64,000 nucleotides of DNA from Candidatus Phyllobacterium onerii (GTDB taxonomy: Bacteria > Pseudomonadota > Alphaproteobacteria > Rhizobiales > Rhizobiaceae): the NCBI RefSeq assembly GCF_028331445.1, contig NZ_JAQMHX010000005.1:124001-188000 (forward strand), read 5' to 3'. The stretch's first letter is position 1, and every line of letters starts with the position of its first letter. The position numbers and the translations under genes are program-made. Under the pieces are notes generated by a model, which had not been told where the DNA came from, did not search any database, and was given only the letters and a program-made list of their open reading frames with translations. Below, one piece after another: positions 25,555 through 34,453 of the stretch.

Positions 25555-27075
25555 ATGACGATACAATCTAATTTCATAAGCCCCAACTCTAGTGATCCGC
25601 GTTTGCAGAGTAAATCCCGCTACCGGATGCTTGTCGATGGCAAGTCTGTAGATGCAACCTCGGGCAAGATCATAGATCGGGTAAGCCCGGGCCATGCCGG
25701 CATCGTGGTCGGTACTTGGCCGGACGCGTCTGCCGACGATGTTCGCGCAGCGATCGCGGCCGCCCGCCGCGCCTTTGACATGGGGCCATGGCCGCGCATG
25801 TCGGGCGCCGAACGGTCGCGCCTGATGTTCAAGACGGCAGAGCTCATTCTTGCCCATGTGGAAGAGATCGCCCTGATCGAAAGCCTCGAGGTTGGCAAGC
25901 CGATCGCCCAGGCACGCGGCGAAATCGCCTTCTGCGCCGATCTCTGGTCGTATGCGGCGGGTCAGGCACGGGCTCTGGAAGGCCAAACCCACAATAATAT
26001 CGGTGACAACCGTCTCGGGCTTGTGCTGAGAGAGCCTGTTGGTGTGGTCGGCATCATCACGCCTTGGAACTTCCCCTTCATCATCGCCTCCGAGCGGGTG
26101 CCATGGGCGATTGGTGGTGGCTGCACGGTGGTGCTGAAGCCGTCCGAATTCACCTCCGGCACCTCTATCCGCATGGCGGAACTGGCCCGCGAAGCCGGTA
26201 TTCCGGATGGCGTCTTCAACGTCGTTACTGGCTACGGCGATCCGGCCGGCCAAATCCTGGCGGAAGATCCCGGTACAGACATGGTCGCCTTCACGGGGTC
26301 TGTGAGGGTCGGCACGAAGCTTGGCGAGATCGCCGCGCGCAGCGTCAAGCGCGTAGGCCTGGAACTGGGCGGCAAGGGCCCTCAAATCGTTTTTGCCGAT
26401 GCCGACCTGGAGGCAGCGGCCGACGGCATTGCTTATGGCGTCTACCACAATGCCGGGCAATGCTGTATTTCCGGAAGCCGCCTTCTGGTGCAGGAGGACA
26501 TCCGCGATGCGCTCCTCGACCGTCTCCTCGATATTTCCCGCAAGGTCTCTTTCGGTGATCCTTTGAACGAGCGAACGAAAATCGGCGCCATGATCTCGGA
26601 AGCACATGCCGCCAAAGTGCACTCCTATGTCGAAGCAGGACAGGCCGAGGGCGCTGAGCTGTTGCTCGGCGGTGCACGGGTCGGAGAGGGCGCTGGAATC
26701 TACTATGCCCCCACGGTTTTTTCCGGTGTCACCGCCGACATGTCGATTGCCCGCGAAGAAATCTTCGGACCGGTTCTGTCGACGCTGACGTTCAGGACGG
26801 CGGATGAGGCGGTCGCCTTGGCGAATGCATCGGAGTTCGGCCTGTCGGCCGGCGTCTGGTCCACAAATCTGGAGAATGCGCTCCAGAGCATCCGGCGCAT
26901 TCGGGCCGGGCGTTGCTGGATCAACAGCGTCATCGACGGCGCGCCCGAGCTGCCCATCGGCGGCTACAAGAAGAGTGGTCTTGGGCGCGAGCTAGGCCGC
27001 TACGGTTTTGATGAGTATTCGCAGTTCAAGGGCATTCACGTGACCTTGGGCCGGCCGGATCCTTGGTTCGGGTGA
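25555..27075 (+). CDS. NAD(P)-dependent aldehyde dehydrogenase
   Basis: The 506-residue protein is a class-3-fold aldehyde dehydrogenase of the betaine/gamma-aminobutyraldehyde type. It shows IITPWNFPFIIASERV, KPSEFTSGTSIRMAEL, the nucleotide loop FTGSVRVGTKLGE, the general base Glu in VGLELGGKGPQIV, and the catalytic Cys in HNAGQCCISGSRL. Substrate is not determined; being first in the uronate operon, it may oxidise a uronate- or pectin-derived aldehyde, which is inference. The ATG at 25555 is chosen because an earlier ATG (25507) has no ribosome site. It is divergent from its likely regulator. Confidence 0.9.
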   Translation: MTIQSNFISPNSSDPRLQSKSRYRMLVDGKSVDATSGKIIDRVSPGHAGIVVGTWPDASADDVRAAIAAARRAFDMGPWPRMSGAERSRLMFKTAELILAHVEEIALIESLEVGKPIAQARGEIAFCADLWSYAAGQARALEGQTHNNIGDNRLGLVLREPVGVVGIITPWNFPFIIASERVPWAIGGGCTVVLKPSEFTSGTSIRMAELAREAGIPDGVFNVVTGYGDPAGQILAEDPGTDMVAFTGSVRVGTKLGEIAARSVKRVGLELGGKGPQIVFADADLEAAADGIAYGVYHNAGQCCISGSRLLVQEDIRDALLDRLLDISRKVSFGDPLNERTKIGAMISEAHAAKVHSYVEAGQAEGAELLLGGARVGEGAGIYYAPTVFSGVTADMSIAREEIFGPVLSTLTFRTADEAVALANASEFGLSAGVWSTNLENALQSIRRIRAGRCWINSVIDGAPELPIGGYKKSGLGRELGRYGFDEYSQFKGIHVTLGRPDPWFG

Positions 27076-27200
27076 GGTAGCTCGCCGGAAATTGAGGTAG
27101 AGGAGGAAAATCTCGGCTGGCGCGATCTTTGGTCGGAGCCCGCCAGCCGAGACATGGGGTCTTTCGACCCCGATTGCACATCCAAAGGGAGGATACGCAA

Positions 27201-28151
27201 ATGAAATTGACCAGACTGAAAACCGCAATGCTTGCGGCGTGCGCAACTATGGCTTTCACATCCGCCGCCCTTGCGGCCGACGTCAAGGCAACGATGATTA
27301 TCTACCTTGATCCGAGTGTCCAGTTCTTTAACCCCGTCGTCAAAGGCGCACAAGATGCCGCGGCTCAGTTCGGCGTCGATCTCGACGTGCAATATGCCAA
27401 CAACGATCCAGTCCGTCAGAACGACCTGATCGAGAGCGCTACGGTCAGCGGCGTCGACGGCATAGCCGTCGCAATCTCCAGTTCGGATGCTTTCGATGCC
27501 AGCATTTGCGCCGCCGTCAAGGCGGGCATCATCGTCATCGGTTTCAACAATGACGACTTGGAGGGCGCCAAGGGCAATTGCCGCCAGGCTTATGTCGGCA
27601 TGAACGAGTTTGCCTCCGGCGTCGAGCTTGGCAATCGCATGATCGAGCAGTTCGGCCTGAAGGAAGGCGACGTCGTCTTCAATCCGCGCGAGATTCCCGA
27701 AGCCAGCTTCGCGGTTGCGCGTGGTGGTGGCATTGAGAAGGCGATGAAGGAAAAGGGCATTAAGGTGGAGACTGTTCGTTCCGGGCTTGACCCGGCCGAA
27801 GCACAGAACATCATCGCCCAGTTCCTTATCGCCAACCCGACAGTCAAGGCGCTGTTCGGCACGGGATCTGTTACCTCGACTGTCGGCGCAGGCGCCATCA
27901 AGGATGCTGGCGTCAAGATCCCCTTTGGCGGCTTCGATCTCGCGGTCGAAATCGTCAATGCCGTGGAATCCGGCGCCATGTTCGCGACGATGGACCAGCA
28001 GCCTTACCTGCAGGGGTACTATCCGATTGCCCAGATCGCGCTGGCAAAAAAATACGGTCTGACCCCGACCGATGTCGATACGGGCCAAGGCGCCTTTCTC
28101 GATAAATCGCGCATCAGCTCGGTCAAGCCGCTGATCGGCAGCTACCGATAG
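27201..28151 (+). CDS. Sugar-type ABC transporter substrate-binding protein
   Basis: The 316-residue periplasmic protein starts with a signal peptide (LAACATMAFTSAALA, cleavage after ALA) and has the type I periplasmic-binding fold of the ribose/fructose (CUT2) class: FFNPVVKGAQDAAAQFGV, then GVDGIAVAISSSDAFD and PFGGFDLAVEIVNAVESG. Good ribosome site (AAAGGGAGGA) before the ATG at 27201. A stable stem-loop just downstream and separation from the permease are typical of binding proteins made in excess of the membrane components. Ligand is probably a uronate or short oligouronide by context. Confidence 0.9.
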   Translation: MKLTRLKTAMLAACATMAFTSAALAADVKATMIIYLDPSVQFFNPVVKGAQDAAAQFGVDLDVQYANNDPVRQNDLIESATVSGVDGIAVAISSSDAFDASICAAVKAGIIVIGFNNDDLEGAKGNCRQAYVGMNEFASGVELGNRMIEQFGLKEGDVVFNPREIPEASFAVARGGGIEKAMKEKGIKVETVRSGLDPAEAQNIIAQFLIANPTVKALFGTGSVTSTVGAGAIKDAGVKIPFGGFDLAVEIVNAVESGAMFATMDQQPYLQGYYPIAQIALAKKYGLTPTDVDTGQGAFLDKSRISSVKPLIGSYR

Positions 28152-28168
28152 AGCGCAGCGCGTGAAGA

Positions 28169-28190
28169 CCTTCCGGCGACAGCCGGAAGG
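28169..28190 (+). promoter_or_regulatory. Intercistronic stem-loop after binding-protein gene
   Basis: A perfect 9-bp stem (CCTTCCGGC, 28169-28177, with GCCGGAAGG, 28182-28190) with a 4-base GACA loop sits 17 bases after the stop codon without a T run. Such structures stabilise the upstream binding-protein mRNA or attenuate read-through in ABC operons. Confidence 0.65.
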
Positions 28191-28220
28191 CCCGCTTATC
28201 CCTGGAACAGAGTAACGACA

Positions 28221-29240
28221 GTGACCTACGCCATGACCGACAGTGCCGTGCCGAAATCGCGCACGAAAAAACAATCGCTGCTGAAGCAGATCATGACCAT
28301 GCCGGCCGGAGCCATTCTCCTGGTTTTCGCGACCCTCCAAATCGTCTGCATCGTCGGTGCGCTCGCCTATCCCGACGACTTCCGTTACCTGTCACCGCAG
28401 AATCTGACGATTCTGATGAAGGCCATTCCGGTGTTGGGCTGCCTTGCGCTGGGTGCTGGCATCCTGATGATTGCTGGTGAGTTCGATCTATCCGTCGGCT
28501 CCGTCTACACATTGACGGCGGTCCTGATGGCGAGCCTCGTCGATGGCGGCATGAGTGCTTTCATTGCAGCGCCGCTCGGCATTCTGTTGGGGGTGATGAT
28601 CGGACTTCTCAACGGTACGATCACGTTGCGCTTGGGCCTGCCATCCTTCATCGTCACGCTAGGCGGCCTGCTGTTCTGGCGCGGCGCAGTGCTGCTCTAC
28701 AACGGCGCCGTTCAGGTGCGTTTTGATCCGGAACCTGCCTTTTCGAGCCTTTTTGCCGGGACACTCCTTGGCATCAATGCCGCCTTCATCTGGATCGTCC
28801 TGTTCGTTGTCGGCTTCTATTTGCTGCTGCACCGTCACAAATTCGGCAATCATGTGTTCGCCACTGGTGGTAATCCTGCCGCGGCAACGGCCATCGGCAT
28901 CAACACTGACCGCGTCAAGCTGGTTGCCTTCGCCATTGCCGGTGGCATGGCGGCGGTCGCCGGCATCATCGCCACGGCGCGTGTCGGAAGCGTCCAGCCG
29001 GGGCAGGGCGCCGGGCTGGAGCTTCAGGCGATTGCCGCCTGTGTCATCGGCGGGCTTTCCCTGCGCGGTGGCCGCGGCTCGATCATCGGCATCTTCCTTG
29101 GGGTCATGCTGATCCACACAATCACCGATGTGCTTCTGTTGCTCAGGGCCCCCGGCTTCTATCTCGACATGTTCATCGCAACGCTGATCGTGATCGCCGC
29201 CGCCTTCAATCATCTCATCGAACGTCGGGGGACCGCATGA
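28221..29240 (+). CDS. Sugar-type ABC transporter permease
   Basis: This 339-residue inner-membrane permease of the CUT2 (RbsC/FrcC) family has about ten hydrophobic helices. The signature region AGEFDLSVGSVYTL lies near residue 90, followed by LGLPSFIVTLGGLLFWRG and, toward the end, AIAACVIGGLSLRGGRGS, the segment that contacts the ATPase. Start at the GTG 28221; an ATG four codons later is possible. It overlaps the ATPase gene by four bases. Confidence 0.92.
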   Translation: MTYAMTDSAVPKSRTKKQSLLKQIMTMPAGAILLVFATLQIVCIVGALAYPDDFRYLSPQNLTILMKAIPVLGCLALGAGILMIAGEFDLSVGSVYTLTAVLMASLVDGGMSAFIAAPLGILLGVMIGLLNGTITLRLGLPSFIVTLGGLLFWRGAVLLYNGAVQVRFDPEPAFSSLFAGTLLGINAAFIWIVLFVVGFYLLLHRHKFGNHVFATGGNPAAATAIGINTDRVKLVAFAIAGGMAAVAGIIATARVGSVQPGQGAGLELQAIAACVIGGLSLRGGRGSIIGIFLGVMLIHTITDVLLLLRAPGFYLDMFIATLIVIAAAFNHLIERRGTA

Positions 29241-29977
29241 TGTCGGCACCCAATCTTCTCGAACTGCACAATATCTCCAAGAGCTTTGGAGCGCTGACGG
29301 CGCTTAGGGACTTGAGCTTCCACATCGGCTCAAGCGAAGTCGTCGGCCTTCTGGGCGACAATGGCGCCGGCAAGTCGACTACCGTGAACCTCATTTCGGG
29401 GATATATAAGCCGACCTCCGGCTACTTGAGCGTCGACGGCGAAAAGACATTGTTCACCTGCCGGTCCGACTCCGCCGATGCGGGCATCGAAACGATCTAC
29501 CAGAATACCGCGCTGGTCGACTCGCTCTCGATTACCCGCAATATCTTCATGGGCCGCGAGCGCACCGATGCCTTCGGCTTTCTTAAACAGGTCGAGATGC
29601 GCGATATCGCTATGGAGGTGCTGGAAAAGGCTGTCCACATTTCCGGTATCGATTCTCCCGATAAGCTGGTAGGGGACCTATCCGGCGGGCAGAAGCAGGC
29701 CGTCGCCATCGCGCGCGCGGTCTTTTTCAAGCGGCGAGTTCTGCTTCTCGATGAACCGACCTCGGCACTGTCCGTGCGCGAAACGGAAGCCCTGCTGGCG
29801 CAGGTGCTGAAGCTGAAAGCTGAGGGAGTGTCGAGCGTGCTGGTGACGCACAATCTCTACCACGCCTACCAGGTATGCGACCGGTTTGTGATCATGAGCC
29901 ATGGGACTAAAGTGTTCGATGTGAACAAGGCGGACACCACCATCAGCCAACTCACCGAATATGTCGTCCTCACCTGA
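29237..29977 (+). CDS. Sugar-type ABC transporter ATP-binding protein
   Basis: This single-domain ATPase (246 residues) has Walker A GDNGAGKST, the signature LSGGQKQAVAIARA and Walker B VLLLDEPTSAL. Most CUT2 importers use a duplicated ~500-residue ATPase; a half-size form as in FrcA means a homodimer is needed. It follows the permease with an ATGA overlap, completing the importer of this locus. Confidence 0.93.
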   Translation: MMSAPNLLELHNISKSFGALTALRDLSFHIGSSEVVGLLGDNGAGKSTTVNLISGIYKPTSGYLSVDGEKTLFTCRSDSADAGIETIYQNTALVDSLSITRNIFMGRERTDAFGFLKQVEMRDIAMEVLEKAVHISGIDSPDKLVGDLSGGQKQAVAIARAVFFKRRVLLLDEPTSALSVRETEALLAQVLKLKAEGVSSVLVTHNLYHAYQVCDRFVIMSHGTKVFDVNKADTTISQLTEYVVLT

Positions 29978-30007
29978 CCTTCCATCAAACTGCAAGAGGC
30001 AAATGCT

Positions 30008-30850
30008 GTGATAATTTCCGTAAACGTGCGCCAGGTCGTTGGTCCAGAAGACGCTGCCAAGCGCGACACGCAAGGCCTGCGCAAGGACTTCCTGATTGAG
30101 GGGCTTTTTTCGAAAGGCCAGATCAATCTCACCTACAGCCATCTCGACCGGATGATCGTGGGTGGTATCGTCCCGGCGGGGGAAGACCTCGTGATCGACC
30201 AGGTCAAGGAAACCGGGACCAGCCAGTTCCTTGAACGCCGCGAGGCCGCCATTCTCAACATCGGCGGCAAGGGCACGGTGATTGTCGGCGGCGTCGACTA
30301 TCCGCTCGGCTTCCAGGACGCGCTCTATGTCGGCATGGGGCAGGGTACGTTGTCGTTCCGCAGCGACGATCCGGCAAATCCGGCCGAATTCTATCTCCTG
30401 AGTGCGCCGGCACATCGCGCCTGTCCGACCGTTCTGATCAAGCTCGACATGGCCAAGAAGGTGCGCACGGGCTCGACTGAGGAAGCCAATGCCCGCACGA
30501 TCAACCAATATGTGCATCCGGATGTTTGTGAAAGCTGCCAGCTTCTGGTCGGTCTGACGACATTTGAGCCCGGCTCCGTCTGGAACACCATGCCCGCCCA
30601 TGTGCATGACCGGCGCATGGAGGTCTATCTCTACTTCGGCATGGAGGAGGCGACTCGTGTCTTCCATTTTATGGGTGAACCGCACGAAACACGGCATCTC
30701 GTACTGAAAAGCCATGATGCGGTGCTGTCGCCCGGGTGGTCCATTCACTCCGGTGCCGGCACCGGGCGGTATTCCTTCATCTGGGCGATGGCCGGAGATA
30801 ACATGAGCTTCACCGACATGGACAAGGTCCCGATGGAAAGTTTGAGATGA
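30008..30850 (+). CDS. kduI: 5-keto-4-deoxyuronate isomerase (4-deoxy-L-threo-5-hexosulose-uronate ketol-isomerase)
   Basis: KduI converts 5-keto-4-deoxyuronate, from unsaturated pectin or glycan disaccharides, to 2,5-diketo-3-deoxygluconate. The 280-residue cupin-like enzyme begins with RDTQGLRKDFLIEGLF and shows the metal-binding site MPAHVHDRRMEVYLYF (His, His, Glu). SPGWSIHSGAGTGRYSFIWAMAGDN is the family C-terminal block. The start is the GTG at 30008. It overlaps kduD by four bases, as expected for consecutive steps in the pathway. Confidence 0.96.
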   Translation: MIISVNVRQVVGPEDAAKRDTQGLRKDFLIEGLFSKGQINLTYSHLDRMIVGGIVPAGEDLVIDQVKETGTSQFLERREAAILNIGGKGTVIVGGVDYPLGFQDALYVGMGQGTLSFRSDDPANPAEFYLLSAPAHRACPTVLIKLDMAKKVRTGSTEEANARTINQYVHPDVCESCQLLVGLTTFEPGSVWNTMPAHVHDRRMEVYLYFGMEEATRVFHFMGEPHETRHLVLKSHDAVLSPGWSIHSGAGTGRYSFIWAMAGDNMSFTDMDKVPMESLR

Positions 30851-31602
30851 ACCCGTTTGATCTCTCCGGCCGATGCGCCATCGTCACCGGTGCCAACACG
30901 GGCATCGGCCAGGCGATTGCGGTCGGTCTAGCAGGTGCCGGCGCAGACATCATCGGCGTCGGGCGCTCGCCGATGGAAGAAACCGCAGCCCTCGTAACAG
31001 CCGGCGGCCGGTCGTTTCATCCTCTTCTGGCCGACCTCTCCAGGATGGACGATGTGCGCACTGTCGTCGAGCGAGCAGCAGCCATTCGAAAGGGACCGGA
31101 TATTCTGGTCAACAATGCCGGGATCATACGCCGGGCCGATACGATCGATTTTACCGAGGAGGACTGGGATGCCGTCATGGACACCAATCTGAAATCGGCG
31201 TTCTTTCTCTGCCAGTCCTTCGCCAGGATGGCGATGGCGGAGAAGGGGCCTGCCAAGATCATCAACATCGCCTCGCTCCTGTCGTTCCAGGGCGGCATTC
31301 GTGTTGCATCCTACACGGCGGCAAAGAGCGGCCTTGCAGGCCTGACGCGGCTGATGGCAAACGAGTGGGCAGCCCATGGTATCAACGTCAACGCCATTGC
31401 CCCTGGCTATGTCGAGACCAACAACACCGCGGCGCTGCGGGCGGATGCCGAACGCAATGCCGATATCCTGAAACGCATTCCGGCCGGACGTTGGGCGCAG
31501 GCGGACGATATGGCTGGAGCGGCCGTCTTCCTTGCATCCCACGCTTCGGACTATGTGCACGGCACGGTCCTTCCCGTCGACGGCGGATGGCTGGCGCGAT
31601 AA
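30847..31602 (+). CDS. kduD: 2-dehydro-3-deoxy-D-gluconate 5-dehydrogenase (SDR)
   Basis: KduD reduces 2,5-diketo-3-deoxygluconate to 2-keto-3-deoxygluconate (KDG), which then enters the Entner-Doudoroff route. The 251-residue short-chain dehydrogenase has the cofactor motif TGANTGIGQAIAVGLA, NNAGIIRR, a catalytic Ser in IASLLSFQGG and the Tyr/Lys pair in SYTAAKSG. GYVETNNTAALRAD is characteristic of KduD. It is translationally coupled to kduI and, by a one-base overlap, to the cupin gene. Confidence 0.94.
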   Translation: MNPFDLSGRCAIVTGANTGIGQAIAVGLAGAGADIIGVGRSPMEETAALVTAGGRSFHPLLADLSRMDDVRTVVERAAAIRKGPDILVNNAGIIRRADTIDFTEEDWDAVMDTNLKSAFFLCQSFARMAMAEKGPAKIINIASLLSFQGGIRVASYTAAKSGLAGLTRLMANEWAAHGINVNAIAPGYVETNNTAALRADAERNADILKRIPAGRWAQADDMAGAAVFLASHASDYVHGTVLPVDGGWLAR

Positions 31603-31943
31603 TGAGAGTACAGATGTCTAACTATCACACCTTGCCTGACGACTTGGCCTGGACGGAAACCTCGCCCGGCAATCGCCGCGCCGTTCTTTCGCATCGCCCG
31701 GAAATGATGCTCGTCGCCTTCAGCTTCGACAAGGGCGCGATCGGCGCGCTCCATTCCCATCCGCATACCCAGGTGAGTTATGTGGCGAAAGGTGCCTTCG
31801 AGGTGACTGTCGATGGCGTGACCACGACGCTGCCCACCGGCAGCAGCTTCATCGTCGCCCCTAATCTCGTTCACGGCGTTGTGGCGCTTGAGGATGGTTT
31901 GCTGATTGACACGTTCACGCCGAGACGGGACGATTTTCTGTAA
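31602..31943 (+). CDS. kdgF: KdgF-like cupin
   Basis: This 113-residue single-cupin protein matches KdgF, which speeds conversion of 4,5-unsaturated galacturonate to the linear 5-keto form, the step just before KduI. The metal-binding motif ALHSHPHTQVSYV carries three His and a Gln, with PNLVHGVV supplying the fourth ligand; the end DTFTPRRDDFL is typical. The ATG at 31602 overlaps the kduD stop (TAATG); an ATG four codons later is possible. With kduI and kduD it forms a complete unsaturated-uronate branch. Confidence 0.82.
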   Translation: MRVQMSNYHTLPDDLAWTETSPGNRRAVLSHRPEMMLVAFSFDKGAIGALHSHPHTQVSYVAKGAFEVTVDGVTTTLPTGSSFIVAPNLVHGVVALEDGLLIDTFTPRRDDFL

Positions 31944-32201
31944 GGCGTCCGAAACCGTTTTTTCACTCACCGGGGCGACGGGTACCGTCGAGTACGGATG
32001 TTAGTGGGCATGGTTCGATTGGGGTCAGTTTCCTTAATGCGATCGGGCTTCTCCCGTCAAATATCGCAACCGGGGTTGTGTCAGGCACCAAATGCAATGT
32101 AGTTTGCCGCCTTGGTACAGTCTTGCTTTTCATGGGGAGCATACAGAAAAGATTTATGCCTGACTTTGGTCACTAGGCAAATTAAATAGAGGATTCTCAC
32201 G

Positions 32202-32486
32202 ATGTCCAATGCGGTTTCAGATTCATCCAATACTTCCAAAAATCTCTCCAAGAGCCGGATTTTGCTATTTGTTATTCCAATACTGTTCCTCGCGGCATGC
32301 GCGTCTTCCGAGAAGAAGTGGGTCCATAGCGAAGAGCCTGTCACACCCGCGAACAAGGATATGGCGGAATGCAAATATCAGGCTGCCGGTTCAACCGCTG
32401 CCCTAGCCACTGACGGTTCTGCCAGAGCTAAGGAACAGGCCAATCTTGTCAGTGCATGCATGCAGGCAAAGGGTTATAAGCAATAG
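32202..32486 (+). CDS. Small lipoprotein
   Basis: This 94-residue protein has a basic N-terminus, a hydrophobic segment (ILLFVIPILFLAA) and the lipobox FLAAC, so it is probably an outer- or inner-membrane lipoprotein. The mature part contains two Cys (ECKYQA, SACMQAKGY) that could pair, and a Lys/Gln end. No named family is recognised, although small lipoproteins with a final MxxKGY motif are common in Rhizobiales. It is 258 bases after the uronate operon and convergent with the next gene. Confidence 0.8.
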   Translation: MSNAVSDSSNTSKNLSKSRILLFVIPILFLAACASSEKKWVHSEEPVTPANKDMAECKYQAAGSTAALATDGSARAKEQANLVSACMQAKGYKQ

Positions 32487-32490
32487 CATG

Positions 32491-33126
32491 CTAGGCTTTT
32501 GAGACCGTTGCCGGCCGATACCTCAGAAAAACGTCCCCGGCTTTTAGCGCCGTTGCTTCGACGAGGTTTAGCTTGAGCTTGTCTGTCAGGTTTCTGAAAA
32601 GTGGTTTGCCATCGCCCAGCGCCTCTGGTTCTACGACGAGCTGATATTCATCGATCAGATTGAGCCGCGCCAGATTTTGCGCTGTCCTCACGCCGCCATG
32701 GAATACAATGTTCTTGCCAGGCTGCCGCTTGAGCGCCGAAACGGTCCGCACCATGTCTTCATCATTCTTTACCAGCAGCAGCTCGCTATTCTCCCAAGGC
32801 AGCCGCTCCTCGGTGTTTGAGATGACTGCCTTGTGTGCGCCTGTTGCCCAGCGGGCATAGGCACGGTAGCCGCTCGATAGATCGGGATATTTGGTTTCCG
32901 CTGTCAGCCAATAGCCGAGCAGTTCGTCTGCCACGAGCCGCCCGAGCAGCAGTGTGTCCGAGCCGCTGGTCAGCTTGGGTACTACCGTGTCCATGATGCC
33001 TTGATCATCGACCGTGCCATCATCCTCAGATCCGCTATCGCCACCTGCGGTTGGCTGCGAGGTCTTTTCAGCGGCAGCAACGTAGCCGTCCAGAGATATG
33101 TGCATGAACAAAATCAGCTCTCTCAT
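32491..33126 (-). CDS. Dihydrofolate reductase family protein (RibD C-terminal type)
   Basis: The 211-residue protein belongs to the RibD C-terminal/DHFR-like reductases: MRELILFMHISLDGYVAAAE at the start, DTLLLGRLVADEL, then KNIVFHGGVRTAQNL and LVVEPEALGDGKPLF. These enzymes reduce small heterocycles with NADPH, but many relatives have unknown substrates. The loop around residues 25-45 is low in complexity (TAGGDSGSEDDGTVDD). GGAGG precedes the ATG at 33126. It is a single gene convergent with the lipoprotein. Confidence 0.85.
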   Translation of the reverse strand: MRELILFMHISLDGYVAAAEKTSQPTAGGDSGSEDDGTVDDQGIMDTVVPKLTSGSDTLLLGRLVADELLGYWLTAETKYPDLSSGYRAYARWATGAHKAVISNTEERLPWENSELLLVKNDEDMVRTVSALKRQPGKNIVFHGGVRTAQNLARLNLIDEYQLVVEPEALGDGKPLFRNLTDKLKLNLVEATALKAGDVFLRYRPATVSKA

Positions 33127-33220
33127 TTTTCCTCCTTCAGGCGGGCTTCATTCGCGCCTGTTGTCCGGCAAAGGACGTGTCGAGGCCTCCGATCCCGACA
33201 TTCATTGAGAAAAAATTTGC

Positions 33221-34450
33221 TCAGTGGCCGCCCAATACCAAGGTCTGGACGGGCAGCATCAGTGCCTGCATTCGAATGATCATGGCATGCACGACGGCGA
33301 CGGTGTCGACCATGTGGAGGAACAACCATTTCCCCGTGCCGATATCCTTTGCCGCAAGCGCGTCGTGGTTATTGGTATAGGCATTGGCAATGCAACTGCT
33401 GCCAGGCGGAATTCCATCGAGCGCACCGGCATAAAGCGGCTGCAGAAATACCGTCAGTGAACCTCCTTTGGCAATCTGCTGCACGTCTATCAGTTGGTCT
33501 GATGCGCGGAGTTGCCCGGCGGCAATCACATCCTGAACGTCGGTCACCACCATGGGAATGATCGTAAAGGGTTTGCCAATACATGTGGCCTCGGCAATCA
33601 TGCCTTTTTTCATCACCTGAGCCTCTATCTGGCCAAAGCCGGCAACCAGGTTCACGCGTCCAGCTTCCTCCGGAACAAGGATGCCGGCCGGCCGTATCAT
33701 CGTGTTTACGATATCGCCAGGCCGCAGCACGAACTGCTGGACGGTACCTGCGACACCCGCCCGAACCAGCGTTTTGTCGATCTCTACTTGTGCCTGCGCA
33801 AGCGCTGCTTCTGCACTTGCCTTCTGCGCCGGGAGGAGGGATGAGAGCTTGATCTCGATGGTGCTTTTGTTGGCGATAGCAGCGTCGAGCGCTCCCTTTC
33901 GACCGTCAGCGGTGATTTGCAACCGCTCGACCTCTCGAACCGAGACGTCTGCCTTGCGCCGTAAAAGCTCTTGCCTGGTCGCCAGCTCATCCAGAGCCTG
34001 CTGGTATGCGCCTTGCGCCTGCTGAATGAGCCCATCCGCTGCCGCCAGTTCCGTTCGTGCAACCGCCATCGCGGCAGTTGCTTCGTCAATGGCGCGCTGT
34101 GCCGTTTCGTGCGCCGCTTCCTGTGCCGAACTATCAAGCCGGAACAGTGCGTCCCCAGCTTCCACCTTTGAATTGAGGCCCACGAACACTTCGGCGACAC
34201 GGCCGGTGGCTTCGGGAAGGATGCTCACGGTGCGGAATATCGCGGTGACGTTCTTGGTTGATGGATGATAGTAAAAAATAACGGTAATCAACGATACCGT
34301 CAGCAGGAGACACGCAGTGATGCCCCAGCGAAGCTCGTACCACACCGTATAAAGAGTAATCTCGCGACCGAGACGTCTTCCCTGGGCATAACGGCGGAAA
34401 AGATAGTCCGGAAAGACTGTGAGCAGCGAACAGAGAAGTAGCTCTAACAT
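33221..34450 (-). CDS. HlyD/EmrA-family membrane fusion protein
   Basis: The 409-residue periplasmic adaptor protein is anchored near its N-terminus by one membrane helix (WGITACLLLTVSLITVIFYY). A lipoyl-type domain starts at SILPEATGRVAEVFVGLNSKV, followed by a long coiled coil (about residues 105-225) and the second lipoyl half (KTLVRAGVAGTVQQFVLRPGD). The unusual first 50 residues (LLLCSLLTVFPDYLFRRYA) include an extra hydrophobic segment. No transporter gene is adjacent, so its partner is unknown; the small membrane protein immediately upstream is a probable functional companion. Confidence 0.88.
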   Translation of the reverse strand: MLELLLCSLLTVFPDYLFRRYAQGRRLGREITLYTVWYELRWGITACLLLTVSLITVIFYYHPSTKNVTAIFRTVSILPEATGRVAEVFVGLNSKVEAGDALFRLDSSAQEAAHETAQRAIDEATAAMAVARTELAAADGLIQQAQGAYQQALDELATRQELLRRKADVSVREVERLQITADGRKGALDAAIANKSTIEIKLSSLLPAQKASAEAALAQAQVEIDKTLVRAGVAGTVQQFVLRPGDIVNTMIRPAGILVPEEAGRVNLVAGFGQIEAQVMKKGMIAEATCIGKPFTIIPMVVTDVQDVIAAGQLRASDQLIDVQQIAKGGSLTVFLQPLYAGALDGIPPGSSCIANAYTNNHDALAAKDIGTGKWLFLHMVDTVAVVHAMIIRMQALMLPVQTLVLGGH

Positions 34451-34453
34451 AAC

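Noticed and set aside
25435-26622. Long open minus-strand frame continuous with the GntR gene
   Set aside because: It lies wholly antisense to the aldehyde dehydrogenase, has no domain pattern and exists only because high-GC codon use leaves the opposite strand open.
27036-28340. 434-codon minus-strand frame across the binding-protein gene
   Set aside because: Antisense to a gene with clear signal peptide and family pattern; no recognisable domain and no ribosome site.
31944-32201. Possible REP-element remnant (GTGTCAGGCACC-like words)
   Set aside because: The words occur once each with no clear inverted partner or transposase nearby; not enough to call an element.
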